Shown one piece after another: positions 13,764 to 21,337 of a DNA stretch of 25,922 bases. The notes under the pieces were generated by a model. That model worked only from the letters and a program-made list of their open reading frames with translations, was not told where the DNA came from and did no database searches. Origin of the DNA: UBA11540 sp045536425 (lineage in GTDB: Bacteria > Bacillota > Clostridia > Oscillospirales > Ruminococcaceae); assembly GCA_045536425.1 (NCBI GenBank), contig JAZSNN010000036.1:1-25922 (forward strand), read 5' to 3'. Numbering within the stretch: position 1 is the stretch's first letter; each line of letters opens with the position of its first letter. The position numbers and the translations under genes were made by a program.

Positions 13764-15056
13764 TTATTCAAGGAAGCCTTTGTAGTGACGCATCATCATC
13801 TGAGACTCAAGATCTCTTACGGTATCAAGAGCAACACCAACGATAATCATAACCGTTGTACCACCGAGAGCTATGTTGATTTTTGTTATAGCACCAACAG
13901 CGATCGGGAGGATTGCCATTATACCGAGGAACAGACCGCCCATAAGAGTGATCTTGCCGAGAATCTTTGTAATGAAGTCAGATGTGGGTTTACCGGGTCT
14001 GATACCGGGAACGCCACCGCTGTTCTTACGAAGGTTATTAGCAATCTCTACGGGATTGTACTGAATAGCAACATAGAAATAGTTGAATGCTATGATGAGT
14101 ACAAAGAACAGAACTGCATACAGCCAGTTGGTGTATGAGAAGAGGTCAAAGAACTTATCCCAGAAGCCACCTTCTTTTACCTTTACAAACGCTCCAATTG
14201 TTCCGGGAATCGCCATAAGCGAAGAAGCGAAGATGATAGGCATAACGCCTGACATATTAAGCTTCAAAGGAATGTTGGAGTTCTGTCCGCCGTACATCTT
14301 TCTGCCGACAACACGCTTTGCGTACTGTACGGGAATTCTACGTTCTGCATTGGTCATCAATACGATGAATGCGATAATGAGAATGAAAAGGATGGCAATT
14401 ACAGGTATCATAGCCATCTGGAAATAGTTCTTTCCAGCAATTCCAAGTTTGATTACTTCATAGAAGTAAATCGCTACCTGAGGTCCTCCTGCGAGAATAC
14501 CTGCAAAAAGGATCATAGAGATACCGTTGCCTATACCCTTTTGATCAATTCTTTCGCCGAGCCAGGTTACAACCATTGCACCTGCTGTGAGCGTGAGAAT
14601 GATAACGATTGCTGCGAACCAATTGTTCTTAACAGAAGAGATGATAGCTCCGTTTGCCTTCATCGTAAGATAAAGCGCAAACGCCTGAATGAGTGCCAAA
14701 GCAACTGCTACATAGCGAGTGATCTGGTTGAGCTTCTTTCTTCCGGCTTCGCCTTCCTTGGAAAGTCTCTCAAGTGCGGGAATCGCAATTGCAAGAAGCT
14801 GAACAACGATGGACGATGTGATGTACGGGGAGATACCCATAGCAAAAATCGTTACGTCCTTCAGCGCACCGCCTGTGAGGATACTCAAGTATCCGAAAAG
14901 GCTTCCTCCAGCGAAAAGACCCTTGATAGCTTCAGGATCAATATAGGGTACAGGGATTTTACATCCAATTCTAAATATAACGACAATTAAGAGTGTGTAT
15001 AAGAGTTTTTTTCTCAGGTCTGCTATCTTCCACGCATTTTTAAGAGTTTCAAACAC
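13764..15056 (-). CDS. secY: Preprotein translocase subunit SecY
   Basis: SecY is the ten-span channel of the Sec translocon in the cytoplasmic membrane. The 430 residues include the plug-region stretch LSILTGGALKDVTIFAMGISPYITSSI (shown in part: GISPYITSSIVVQLL), GMSMILFAGI-like GNGISMILFAGI, ERRIPVQYAKR, and FYVAIQYNPVEIANNLRKN with GGVPGIRPGKPT, all diagnostic. The length is normal. It starts with GTG directly after the rplO stop (no gap), with AGAGGTGAT upstream, so it is translationally coupled to rplO. Confidence 0.98.
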   Translation of the reverse strand: MFETLKNAWKIADLRKKLLYTLLIVVIFRIGCKIPVPYIDPEAIKGLFAGGSLFGYLSILTGGALKDVTIFAMGISPYITSSIVVQLLAIAIPALERLSKEGEAGRKKLNQITRYVAVALALIQAFALYLTMKANGAIISSVKNNWFAAIVIILTLTAGAMVVTWLGERIDQKGIGNGISMILFAGILAGGPQVAIYFYEVIKLGIAGKNYFQMAMIPVIAILFILIIAFIVLMTNAERRIPVQYAKRVVGRKMYGGQNSNIPLKLNMSGVMPIIFASSLMAIPGTIGAFVKVKEGGFWDKFFDLFSYTNWLYAVLFFVLIIAFNYFYVAIQYNPVEIANNLRKNSGGVPGIRPGKPTSDFITKILGKITLMGGLFLGIMAILPIAVGAITKINIALGGTTVMIIVGVALDTVRDLESQMMMRHYKGFLE

Positions 15057-15500
15057 TTATATCACCTCTGCCTTTCCGCCTGCTTCCTCAATTTTCTGCT
15101 TTGCAGACTCGGAATATGCAGCCGCCTTGACAGTAAGCTTCTTTGTGAGGTTGCCCTCTCCGAGAATCTTTATGCCGTCCTTGGTGTTTTTAATGATTCC
15201 GGACGCTTTGATTGCTGCAGCGTCAACAACGTCACCATCGTTGAACTTCTCGTTGAGAACACCAACGTTGATTGCTACGTAGTTTGTAGCGAAGATGTTG
15301 TTGAATCCTCTCTTAGGAATACGTCTCTGGAGAGGCATCTGTCCGCCTTCGAATCCCGGTCTTACACCGCCGCCCGAACGAGCTTTCTGACCTTTATGGC
15401 CTTTGCCGGCTGTTTTGCCGTTGCCTGAACCAGCGCCTCTGCCCTTACGCTTTGCGTCTTTGACAGAACCCGGAGCAGGAGTAAGCTCATGTAATTTCAT
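15057..15500 (-). CDS. rplO: 50S ribosomal protein L15
   Basis: L15 is a late-assembly large-subunit protein. From the ATG at 15500 it is 147 residues, beginning MKLHELTPAPGSVKDAKRKG with the glycine/basic-rich N-terminal extension, then GRGAGSGNGKTAGKGHKGQK and RPGFEGGQMPLQRRIPKRGF, all family hallmarks. I preferred this ATG because GGAGG lies 8 nt upstream; an in-frame GTG three codons earlier overlaps that site. It is 17 nt after rpmD and abuts secY. Confidence 0.97.
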   Translation of the reverse strand: MKLHELTPAPGSVKDAKRKGRGAGSGNGKTAGKGHKGQKARSGGGVRPGFEGGQMPLQRRIPKRGFNNIFATNYVAINVGVLNEKFNDGDVVDAAAIKASGIIKNTKDGIKILGEGNLTKKLTVKAAAYSESAKQKIEEAGGKAEVI

Positions 15501-15517
15501 ATCTTGCACCTCCTTGC

Positions 15518-15688
15518 TTAGTCTTCGGTTACCTCGACGAGGTGAGAAATTTTTGCAACTTTGCCTTTTGTAGCGTCGTTATCGGGTTGTACTGTTACAT
15601 CTCCGACCTTGCGAAGACCCAAGGACTCTGCAGTTGCTATCTGATTATCTTTTCTGCCGATAAGGCTCTTTACGAGTTTAATCTTCAT
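15518..15688 (-). CDS. rpmD: 50S ribosomal protein L30
   Basis: This is a short 56-residue gene found by reading the rpsE-rplO gap. The protein begins MKIKLVKSLIGRKDNQIATA, continues ESLGLRKVGDVTVQPDN and ends with a KISHLVEVTED tail. These are typical of bacterial L30 (KSxIGR...T...LGL). The ATG is preceded by AAGGAGG. It is 14 nt after rpsE and 17 nt before rplO, the conserved place in the spc operon. Confidence 0.96.
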   Translation of the reverse strand: MKIKLVKSLIGRKDNQIATAESLGLRKVGDVTVQPDNDATKGKVAKISHLVEVTED

Positions 15689-15702
15689 AGCTCAAGTCCT
15701 CC

Positions 15703-16203
15703 TTAACCCAATATTTCTTTTGCAGACTTGCCGCGGATTGCAGCTACCTGCTCGAGATCTCTAAGTGCCTCAAGTCCCTTGAATGTTGCGTTTACAACGT
15801 TGCAGGGGTTGTTGGAACGAAGAGATTTTGTTCTTATGTCTCTGATTCCTGCTGCCTCGAGTACTGCACGTACGGGGCCACCAGCGATAACACCGGTACC
15901 TTGAGGTGCGGGCTTCATCAGAACTCTTGCGGCTCCGAACTCACCGATGATTTCGTGAGGAATTGTTGTTCCTCTCAGGGAAACCTTGATGAGATTCTTC
16001 TTCGCGTCTTCGATCGCCTTTCTGATAGCGTCCGGAACTTCGGCAGATTTTCCGAGTCCGACTCCGATGGTTCCGTTTCCGTCACCAACTACTACGAGTG
16101 CTGCGAACTTGAAGATACGACCGCCCTTTACTGTTTTAGATACACGATTCAAGGAAACCAACTTTTCCTTCAAATCGAGAGTAGAAGCATCTATTTTAGC
16201 CAA
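15703..16203 (-). CDS. rpsE: 30S ribosomal protein S5
   Basis: S5 acts in 30S decoding fidelity and mRNA unwinding. The 166 residues have the N-terminal double-stranded-RNA-binding-like domain (LNRVSKTVKGGRIFKFAALV, VVGDGNGTIGVGLGKSAEVP) and the C-terminal domain (GTGVIAGGPVRAVLEAAGIR, TKSLRSNNPCNVVNATF). The start is TTG with GGAGGG 7 nt upstream; no methionine codon exists further in that would leave a full domain. It is 17 nt after rplR. Confidence 0.97.
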   Translation of the reverse strand: MAKIDASTLDLKEKLVSLNRVSKTVKGGRIFKFAALVVVGDGNGTIGVGLGKSAEVPDAIRKAIEDAKKNLIKVSLRGTTIPHEIIGEFGAARVLMKPAPQGTGVIAGGPVRAVLEAAGIRDIRTKSLRSNNPCNVVNATFKGLEALRDLEQVAAIRGKSAKEILG

Positions 16204-16220
16204 AAGTATTCCCTCCTTTA

Positions 16221-16580
16221 TCAGAATTTGAGACCGCCTTCACGGGCTCCATCAGCCAATGCCTGAATACGACCGTGATAGATGTAACCGCTACGGTCGA
16301 ATACGACCTCTTCTACGCCCTTCTCAAGAGCCTTCTTTGCAACAGCTTCTCCAACCTTCTTTGCTGCTTCTTTGTTGGAGCCGAGTCCTTCGAACTCTTT
16401 ATCCATAGAAGATGCAGCTGCGAGTGTTACGCCGTTTACATCGTCGATGATCTGTGCGTAGATATGCTTAGCGGAGCGGAATACACTGAGGCGTGGACGA
16501 GCAGCTGTTCCGCTGATCTTTCCGCGGACTCTGCGATGTCTTATAAGCCTTGCTTTATTGCTATCGGGCTTATTCACCAT
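16221..16580 (-). CDS. rplR: 50S ribosomal protein L18
   Basis: L18 binds 5S rRNA in the central protuberance. The 119 residues start with a basic tail (RLIRHRRVRGKISGTAARPR), then LSVFRSAKHIYAQIIDD, and end with VFDRSGYIYHGRIQALADGA and REGGLKF, the family signature. The length is normal. It is 18 nt after rplF and 17 nt before rpsE. The ATG follows AAAGGAGTG. Confidence 0.98.
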   Translation of the reverse strand: MVNKPDSNKARLIRHRRVRGKISGTAARPRLSVFRSAKHIYAQIIDDVNGVTLAAASSMDKEFEGLGSNKEAAKKVGEAVAKKALEKGVEEVVFDRSGYIYHGRIQALADGAREGGLKF

Positions 16581-16598
16581 GATTAGTCACTCCTTTTA

Positions 16599-17144
16599 TT
16601 ACTTCTTACCTTTACCTGCTTTACCCTCTTTGCGTCTGATTACCTCATCAACATACTTGATGCCTTTGCCCTTATAAGGCTCGGGAGGACGCTTCTCACG
16701 GATTTCAGCGGCAAACTGACCGACCTTCTGCTTGTCGGGGCCGATGACCACGATCTTGTTGGGGTTCGGTACTTCGATAGTTATTCCGTCGATCTCGGGC
16801 ATAATTACCTGGTGTGAATAACCGAGGTTCATTACGAGATCCTTGCCCTGCTTTGCAACACGGTAACCAACACCGTTTACTTCCAACTCTTTCTTGAAAC
16901 AGTCTGTTACGCCTGTTACCATGTTGGAGATAAGTGTTCTTGTGAGGCCGTGCAGGCTCTTATCTTCGTTGCTGTCGCTGGGACGGGTAACGATTACCTC
17001 TGCTCCGTTGACCTCAACTGTCATACGCTCACTGAAGCTCTGTGCAAGTGTGCCCTTGGGGCCCTTTACAGTAACCTCTGTGCCGTTTACCTTTACTTCT
17101 ACACCCGCGGGTATAGCTATGGGTTTTCTACCTATTCTTGACAT
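16599..17144 (-). CDS. rplF: 50S ribosomal protein L6
   Basis: L6 lies near the sarcin-ricin loop and the factor-binding site. The 181 residues comprise two repeated domains; SRIGRKPIAIPAGVEV at the start and the C-terminal PNPNKIVVIGPDKQKVGQFA with KRPPEPYKGKGIKY are diagnostic. The length is normal. It is 14 nt after rpsH and 18 nt before rplR; the ATG follows GGAGG. Confidence 0.98.
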   Translation of the reverse strand: MSRIGRKPIAIPAGVEVKVNGTEVTVKGPKGTLAQSFSERMTVEVNGAEVIVTRPSDSNEDKSLHGLTRTLISNMVTGVTDCFKKELEVNGVGYRVAKQGKDLVMNLGYSHQVIMPEIDGITIEVPNPNKIVVIGPDKQKVGQFAAEIREKRPPEPYKGKGIKYVDEVIRRKEGKAGKGKK

Positions 17145-17158
17145 TCAACTGCACCTCC

Positions 17159-17557
17159 TTACCAAACAAATGCAAGGACTTCGCCGCCAACATTCTCTTT
17201 GCGTGCCTTTTTATCGGTCATAACGCCCTTAGAAGTGGACAGGATTGCAATGCCGAGGCCGTTCATAACCTTGGGCATCTCCTCGCAGTTGGTATAAATG
17301 CGCAGTCCCGGTTTAGAAACTCTGCGTAAACCGGTGATGACGGGGGTCTTGTTATCGCCGTACTTCAATGTTACGCGAATAACACCCTGCTTGTCGTCAT
17401 CTATAACCTGAAAACTCTTAACATATCCTTCGTCCAAAAGAATCTGAGCGATTGCTTTCTTCATATTGGAAGCAGGAATGTCTACGGATTCATGTTTCGC
17501 TGAATTAGCGTTTCTGATTCTGGTCAGCATATCAGCGATTGTATCGGTGATTTGCAT
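17159..17557 (-). CDS. rpsH: 30S ribosomal protein S8
   Basis: S8 binds helix 21 of 16S rRNA and is the autogenous repressor of the spc operon in E. coli. The 132 residues begin MQITDTIADMLTRIRNANSA and end with ISTSKGVMTDKKARKENVGG and EVLAFVW, matching the family. The length is normal. It is 26 nt after rpsN and 14 nt before rplF. I could not recognise an S8-binding mimic at the start of rplE. Confidence 0.98.
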   Translation of the reverse strand: MQITDTIADMLTRIRNANSAKHESVDIPASNMKKAIAQILLDEGYVKSFQVIDDDKQGVIRVTLKYGDNKTPVITGLRRVSKPGLRIYTNCEEMPKVMNGLGIAILSTSKGVMTDKKARKENVGGEVLAFVW

Positions 17558-17583
17558 GCCGTCAACCTCCTTTGCTTATGCGC

Positions 17584-17769
17584 TTACCAGCTTGCCTTCT
17601 TCACACCCGGGATCTCGCCCTTGTAAGCGAGCTCTCTAAAGCATATACGGCAAATGCCGAACTTACGAAGATAGGCATGTGGTCTGCCGCAGATTTTACA
17701 TCTGTTGTATGCGCGGGATGAGAATTTAGGGGTTCTCTGCTGTTTAGCTACCATTGACTTTTTAGCCAC
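17584..17769 (-). CDS. rpsN: 30S ribosomal protein S14, zinc type
   Basis: The 61-residue short form of S14 has a CxxC-x12-CxxC zinc site (Cys24, Cys27, Cys40, Cys43), inside RCKICGRPHAYLRKFGICRI. It ends GVKKASW, typical of type-Z S14. The start is GTG, preceded by GGAGG, 12 nt after rplE. The long cysteine-free paralogue used under zinc shortage is not in this window. Confidence 0.98.
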   Translation of the reverse strand: MAKKSMVAKQQRTPKFSSRAYNRCKICGRPHAYLRKFGICRICFRELAYKGEIPGVKKASW

Positions 17770-17781
17770 GAAAAAACCTCC

Positions 17782-18321
17782 TTATTTCGCAAACGGTGCA
17801 CCCATGAGTGTTAAAAGCTCACGAGCTTCTTCATCTGTTTTTGCGGATGTAACAAAACAAATGTCCATTCCACGAACCTTATCGATTTTATCAAACTCGA
17901 TTTCAGGGAAAATGAGCTGCTCTTTGAGACCGAAAGCATAGTTTCCTCTGCCGTCGAATCCGTTAGCGCTGATTCCTCTGAAGTCTCTTACTCGGGGAAG
18001 AGCTACGTTGAAGAGTCTATCCAAAAACTCGTACATTCTCTCTCCTCTGAGTGTTACCTTAGCACCGATGGGCATTCCCTCACGGAGCTTAAAGTTAGCA
18101 ACAGACTTTCTTGCGCGGCATACTACTGCGCGCTGGCCTGTTATTTTGCCGAGGTCGCCGATGATCGCATCGATTACCTTAGCATTGTCGCGGGCTTCTC
18201 CGCAACCAACATTAATGACGATTTTATCAAGTTTCGGAATCTGCATGACGCTCTTGTAGCCGAACTTCTTCATCAGTGCCGGTGCGACTTCGCTTGTGTA
18301 GAAGTCTTTCATTCTAGCCAT
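17782..18321 (-). CDS. rplE: 50S ribosomal protein L5
   Basis: L5 binds 5S rRNA and contacts S13 in the intersubunit bridge. The 179 residues include NVGCGEARDNAKVIDAIIGD, LGKITGQRAVVCRARKSVAN, KVTLRGERMYEFLDRLFNVA and the C-terminal IFPEIEFDKIDKVRGMDICF. All match the family and the length is normal. It is 15 nt after rplX and 12 nt before rpsN. The ATG follows GGAGG. Confidence 0.98.
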   Translation of the reverse strand: MARMKDFYTSEVAPALMKKFGYKSVMQIPKLDKIVINVGCGEARDNAKVIDAIIGDLGKITGQRAVVCRARKSVANFKLREGMPIGAKVTLRGERMYEFLDRLFNVALPRVRDFRGISANGFDGRGNYAFGLKEQLIFPEIEFDKIDKVRGMDICFVTSAKTDEEARELLTLMGAPFAK

Positions 18322-18336
18322 GTTGTTTCCTCCTCC

Positions 18337-18660
18337 TTAAAATGTTTCGCCACATTTGTCGTTTTTGCAAACGCGTTCTTTTGTGCCGTCTGCCAATACC
18401 TTATGTGCAAGTCTTGTGGGCTTGCCGCACTTGGGGCATACGAGCATTACTTTGCAGGCATACAAAGGTGCCTCAGCCTTGACTATTCCACCTGATTCGC
18501 CCATTCTGCGAGGTTTAACATGCTTTGTAACCATATTGCAGCCTTCGACGATTACTTTTCTCTCAGTTGGACTTACTTCAAGAACCTTGCCCTTTTTGCC
18601 TTTGTCCTTTCCGGACAAAATGATGACGGTATCGCCCGTCTTCACGTGAATCTTGTTCAC
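18337..18660 (-). CDS. rplX: 50S ribosomal protein L24 with C-terminal zinc ribbon
   Basis: L24 nucleates 50S assembly through its KOW domain. From the GTG at 18660 it is 107 residues. Residues 1-50 contain the KOW module (HVKTGDTVIILSGKDKGKKG). The C-terminal half has four cysteines (Cys75, Cys78, Cys98, Cys103), which suggests a zinc ribbon as in other clostridial L24. The second pair is C-x4-C rather than the usual C-x2-C. I chose this GTG because GGAGG is 8 nt upstream; another in-frame GTG three codons earlier overlaps that site. It is 18 nt after rplN. Confidence 0.96.
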   Translation of the reverse strand: MNKIHVKTGDTVIILSGKDKGKKGKVLEVSPTERKVIVEGCNMVTKHVKPRRMGESGGIVKAEAPLYACKVMLVCPKCGKPTRLAHKVLADGTKERVCKNDKCGETF

Positions 18661-18678
18661 TTTGAGCACCTCCTATTA

Positions 18679-19047
18679 TCAGAGCACCTCGGGGGCGAGG
18701 CTTAATATCTTGAGATATTCCTTGTCACGAAGCTCTCTTGCCACTGGGCCAAAGATACGTGTTCCTCTGGGGTTTTTATCTTCTTTTACTATTACTGCAG
18801 CGTTCTCGTCAAAACGGATATATGTTCCGTCTTCACGGCGAAGGCCTTTTGCTGAACGGACTATTACAGCCTTTACAACGTCGCCCTTCTTTACTACGCC
18901 GCCGGGAGCAGCTTTCTTTACAGAAGCTACTACTACATCGCCAATATTAGCGTACCTCCTGCGGGAGCCGCCCAATACTCTGATGCACATAAGTTCCTTT
19001 GCACCTGTATTGTCAGCCACCTTGAGATAGGTCTGCATCTGTATCAC
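18679..19047 (-). CDS. rplN: 50S ribosomal protein L14
   Basis: L14 lies at the subunit interface and forms a bridge with 16S rRNA. The 122 residues begin MIQMQTYLKVADNTGAKELM and contain RVLGGSRRRYANIGDVVVAS and DENAAVIVKEDKNPRGTRIF, diagnostic for the family. It starts with GTG; AAAGGAGG lies 8 nt upstream, and an ATG three codons later would break the conserved MIQ start. It is 30 nt after rpsQ. Confidence 0.98.
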   Translation of the reverse strand: MIQMQTYLKVADNTGAKELMCIRVLGGSRRRYANIGDVVVASVKKAAPGGVVKKGDVVKAVIVRSAKGLRREDGTYIRFDENAAVIVKEDKNPRGTRIFGPVARELRDKEYLKILSLAPEVL

Positions 19048-19077
19048 AATGCGTTCCTCCTTTCGGTTACACTATAA

Positions 19078-19335
19078 TTATTTTGCTTTCTCGATGATTT
19101 CGACCAGTCTCCATCTTTTGTCTTTAGAGAGAGGACGAGTTTCCATGATTTCAACACGGTCGCCGATGGAACAAGTGTTCTCTTCGTCGTGTGCCTTAAG
19201 TCTGATTGTGCGTTTGATGATCTTCTTGTACAGAGGGTCCTTTACGTTATCCTTGATAGCTACGACGATTGTCTTATCCATCTTGTTGCTAACTACTGTA
19301 CCTACTCTGGTTTTTCTGAGATTTCTTTCGCTCAC
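19078..19335 (-). CDS. rpsQ: 30S ribosomal protein S17
   Basis: S17 is an OB-fold 16S rRNA binder at the body of the 30S subunit. The 85 residues show RNLRKTRVGTVVSNKMDKTI, then KAHDEENTCSIGDRVEIMET and RPLSKDKRWRLVEI, as in the family. The length is normal. The start is GTG with GGAGG 8 nt upstream, 18 nt after rpmC. Confidence 0.98.
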   Translation of the reverse strand: MSERNLRKTRVGTVVSNKMDKTIVVAIKDNVKDPLYKKIIKRTIRLKAHDEENTCSIGDRVEIMETRPLSKDKRWRLVEIIEKAK

Positions 19336-19353
19336 AGTTTACTCCTCCTTCCC

Positions 19354-19557
19354 TTATTTCGCGGTCTCTTTCAACTCGTTCTCACGGATGATTGTCTTGA
19401 TGCGAGCAATATCCTTCTTAACTACGTTAAGTCTTGTGGGATTGTCGAGCTGATTGATAGCGTGCTGGAAACGAAGGTTGAAAAGCTCAGCTTTGAGCTC
19501 AGTCAGCTTTTCGTTAAGCTCGCTTGTAGACATCTCACGAATCTCAACAGCCTTCAT
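19354..19557 (-). CDS. rpmC: 50S ribosomal protein L29
   Basis: L29 is a small two-helix protein at the peptide exit, where trigger factor and SRP dock. The 67 residues (EIREMSTSELNEKLTELKAE, LFNLRFQHAINQLDNPTRL) match the family; the helical coiled hairpin is evident. The ATG shares its A with the rplP stop (TAATG), so translation is coupled to L16. Confidence 0.97.
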   Translation of the reverse strand: MKAVEIREMSTSELNEKLTELKAELFNLRFQHAINQLDNPTRLNVVKKDIARIKTIIRENELKETAK

Positions 19558-19982
19558 TATTGCTCACCACCCTTTTCTTCCTTTTTAACGAATTTGCACT
19601 TTACGGGCAGTTTGTGCATTGCGAGTCTGAAAGCTTCTCTTGCGAGTTCTTCGCTAACTCCGCCAATCTCAAACATTACTCTGCCCGGCTTAACTACAGC
19701 TACCCAGTACTCAGGGCTACCTTTACCAGAACCCATTCGAGTCTCAGCAGGCTTTGCTGTGATAGGCTTATCGGGGAATATCTTGATCCAAACCTGTCCG
19801 CCACGCTTGATGTAACGTGTCATAGCAATACGGGCAGCCTCGATCTGATTGGAGGTGATCCAAGAAGGCTCAAGTGCCTGGAGACCGAAATCTCCGTTTG
19901 TAACCTTATTACCGCGCATAGCCTTACCTGTGAGGCGGCCTCTCTGCTGACGGCGATATTTTACTCTCTTTGGCAGTAGCAT
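19557..19982 (-). CDS. rplP: 50S ribosomal protein L16
   Basis: L16 positions A-site tRNA on the large subunit. The 141 residues begin MLLPKRVKYRRQQRGRLTGK, followed by WITSNQIEAARIAMTRYIKR, GQVWIKIFPDKPITAKPAET and RMGSGKGSPEYWVAVVKPGR. The Arg of the RMGSGKG loop, a known hydroxylation site in some bacteria, is present. It overlaps rpsC upstream and rpmC downstream by one base each (TAATG). Confidence 0.98.
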   Translation of the reverse strand: MLLPKRVKYRRQQRGRLTGKAMRGNKVTNGDFGLQALEPSWITSNQIEAARIAMTRYIKRGGQVWIKIFPDKPITAKPAETRMGSGKGSPEYWVAVVKPGRVMFEIGGVSEELAREAFRLAMHKLPVKCKFVKKEEKGGEQ

Positions 19983-20653
19983 TACTTGTTTCCTCCTTCC
20001 TTACGATGCTTTTTTGCACCCTTAAGGACTTCTCCTGCATACAGCCAAACCTTTACGCCGATCTTTCCGTATGTGGTGTTTGCCTCAGCAAATCCATAGT
20101 CGATATCAGCTCTGATTGTCTGCAGCGGAATTGTACCCTCGTGGTATCTTTCTGTTCTTGCGATTTCTGCACCGCCAAGACGGCCGGAAACGCTGATCTT
20201 GATACCCTTTGCGCCAAGCTTCATTGTTCTGCCGATTGCCATCTTCATTGCACGGCGGAAAGATACACGTCTTTCGAGCTGTGCTGCGATGTTCTCAGCG
20301 ATGAGCTGTGCGTTCTTATCGGGGCTCTTGATTTCTGTGATATTGATCGATACGTTCTCTCTTCCGAGGAGTGCCTTGCACTCTTCCTTGAGTTTGTCGA
20401 TCTCTGTACCGCCCTTACCGATAACCATACCGGGCTTTGCGGTGTGAATGTTAATCTTGACTCTGCCTGTGTTATCGCGCTCGATTTCTATCTTCGCAAC
20501 TCCGGAAGCGTAGAGCTTCTCTTTGAGAGCTTTACGAAGTTTATAGTCCTCAACAAGGATATCGCCGAAAGCGTTGTCCTTAGCAAACCAGCGGGAGTCC
20601 CAATTTTTGATGACGCCCACTCTCAGGCCGTGTGGATTTACTTTCTGTCCCAT
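19982..20653 (-). CDS. rpsC: 30S ribosomal protein S3
   Basis: S3 forms part of the mRNA entry tunnel. The 223 residues have a type II KH domain with the loop VIGKGG at 77-82, and a C-terminal domain with MKLGAKGIKISVSGRLGGAE and AEIARTERYHEGTIPLQTIR. The start MGQKVNPHGLRVGVIKNWDS is diagnostic. The length is normal. It is 20 nt after rplV and its stop overlaps the rplP start (TAATG). Confidence 0.98.
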   Translation of the reverse strand: MGQKVNPHGLRVGVIKNWDSRWFAKDNAFGDILVEDYKLRKALKEKLYASGVAKIEIERDNTGRVKINIHTAKPGMVIGKGGTEIDKLKEECKALLGRENVSINITEIKSPDKNAQLIAENIAAQLERRVSFRRAMKMAIGRTMKLGAKGIKISVSGRLGGAEIARTERYHEGTIPLQTIRADIDYGFAEANTTYGKIGVKVWLYAGEVLKGAKKHRKEGGNK

Positions 20654-20673
20654 AGTTTACCTCCTCTTCCAGC

Positions 20674-21009
20674 TTATTCTTTCTCTTTGAGAACCAAAGT
20701 GATGTGTGAAGTTCTTTTCATAACGTGGAATGCGCGGCCCTGTGCTCTAGGTCTAATCCTCTTGAGTGTAGGTCCTGCACTTACGAAACACTCAGCAACA
20801 TAGAGATTGTTCTTGTCCATGTTGTGGTTGTTCTCCGCGTTAGCGATAGCCGACTTCAGGAGCTTTTCAAGCGGCTCACATGCTGCTTTGGGGGTGTGCT
20901 TGAGTATTGCCATCGCAAGATTTACAGGCTTGTTTCTAATAAGGTCGAGAACAATCTGTACTTTGCGGGGTGCAATACGGGCGTATTTAAGATATGCCCT
21001 TGCTTCCAT
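20674..21009 (-). CDS. rplV: 50S ribosomal protein L22
   Basis: L22 lines the peptide exit tunnel; its beta-hairpin is a site of macrolide resistance changes. The protein is 111 residues from the ATG at 21009 (MEARAYLKYARIAPRKVQIV), with AIANAENNHNMDKNNLYVAE and RAQGRAFHVMKRTSHITLVL. The frame is open 27 codons further upstream, but that stretch overlaps rpsS and is not L22-like; GGAGG lies 7 nt before the chosen ATG. It is 22 nt after rpsS. Confidence 0.97.
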   Translation of the reverse strand: MEARAYLKYARIAPRKVQIVLDLIRNKPVNLAMAILKHTPKAACEPLEKLLKSAIANAENNHNMDKNNLYVAECFVSAGPTLKRIRPRAQGRAFHVMKRTSHITLVLKEKE

Positions 21010-21031
21010 CAGTTTTCCTCCTTTCGGCCTC

Positions 21032-21310
21032 TTACTTACCCTTCGTTGTTTTTGCACCGGCGTGTCCCTTGTAGGTTCTGGTGGGAGCAAACTCTCCGAG
21101 CTTGTGTCCTACCATGTCCTCTGTTACATATACCGGTACATGCTTTCTGCCGTCATGAACAGCAAATGTATGTCCAACGAAATCTGGGAATATTGTTGAA
21201 GAACGGCTCCAAGTTTTTACGACTTTCTTCTCGCCGTTTTTGTTCATTTCAAGAACCTTTTTGTACAGGGATTCCAGCACGTAGGGTCCTTTTTTAATAC
21301 TTCTACCCAT
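21032..21310 (-). CDS. rpsS: 30S ribosomal protein S19
   Basis: S19 lies in the 30S head and pairs with S13. The 92 residues begin MGRSIKKGPYVLESLYKKVL, followed by VKTWSRSSTIFPDFVGHTFA and GHKLGEFAPTRTYKGHAG, all conserved. The ATG at 21310 has GGAGG 10 nt upstream. A nearer out-of-frame ATG stops after four codons. It is 27 nt after rplB. Confidence 0.98.
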   Translation of the reverse strand: MGRSIKKGPYVLESLYKKVLEMNKNGEKKVVKTWSRSSTIFPDFVGHTFAVHDGRKHVPVYVTEDMVGHKLGEFAPTRTYKGHAGAKTTKGK

Positions 21311-21337
21311 TATTCATTTGCCTCCTTTCAGCCCGTC

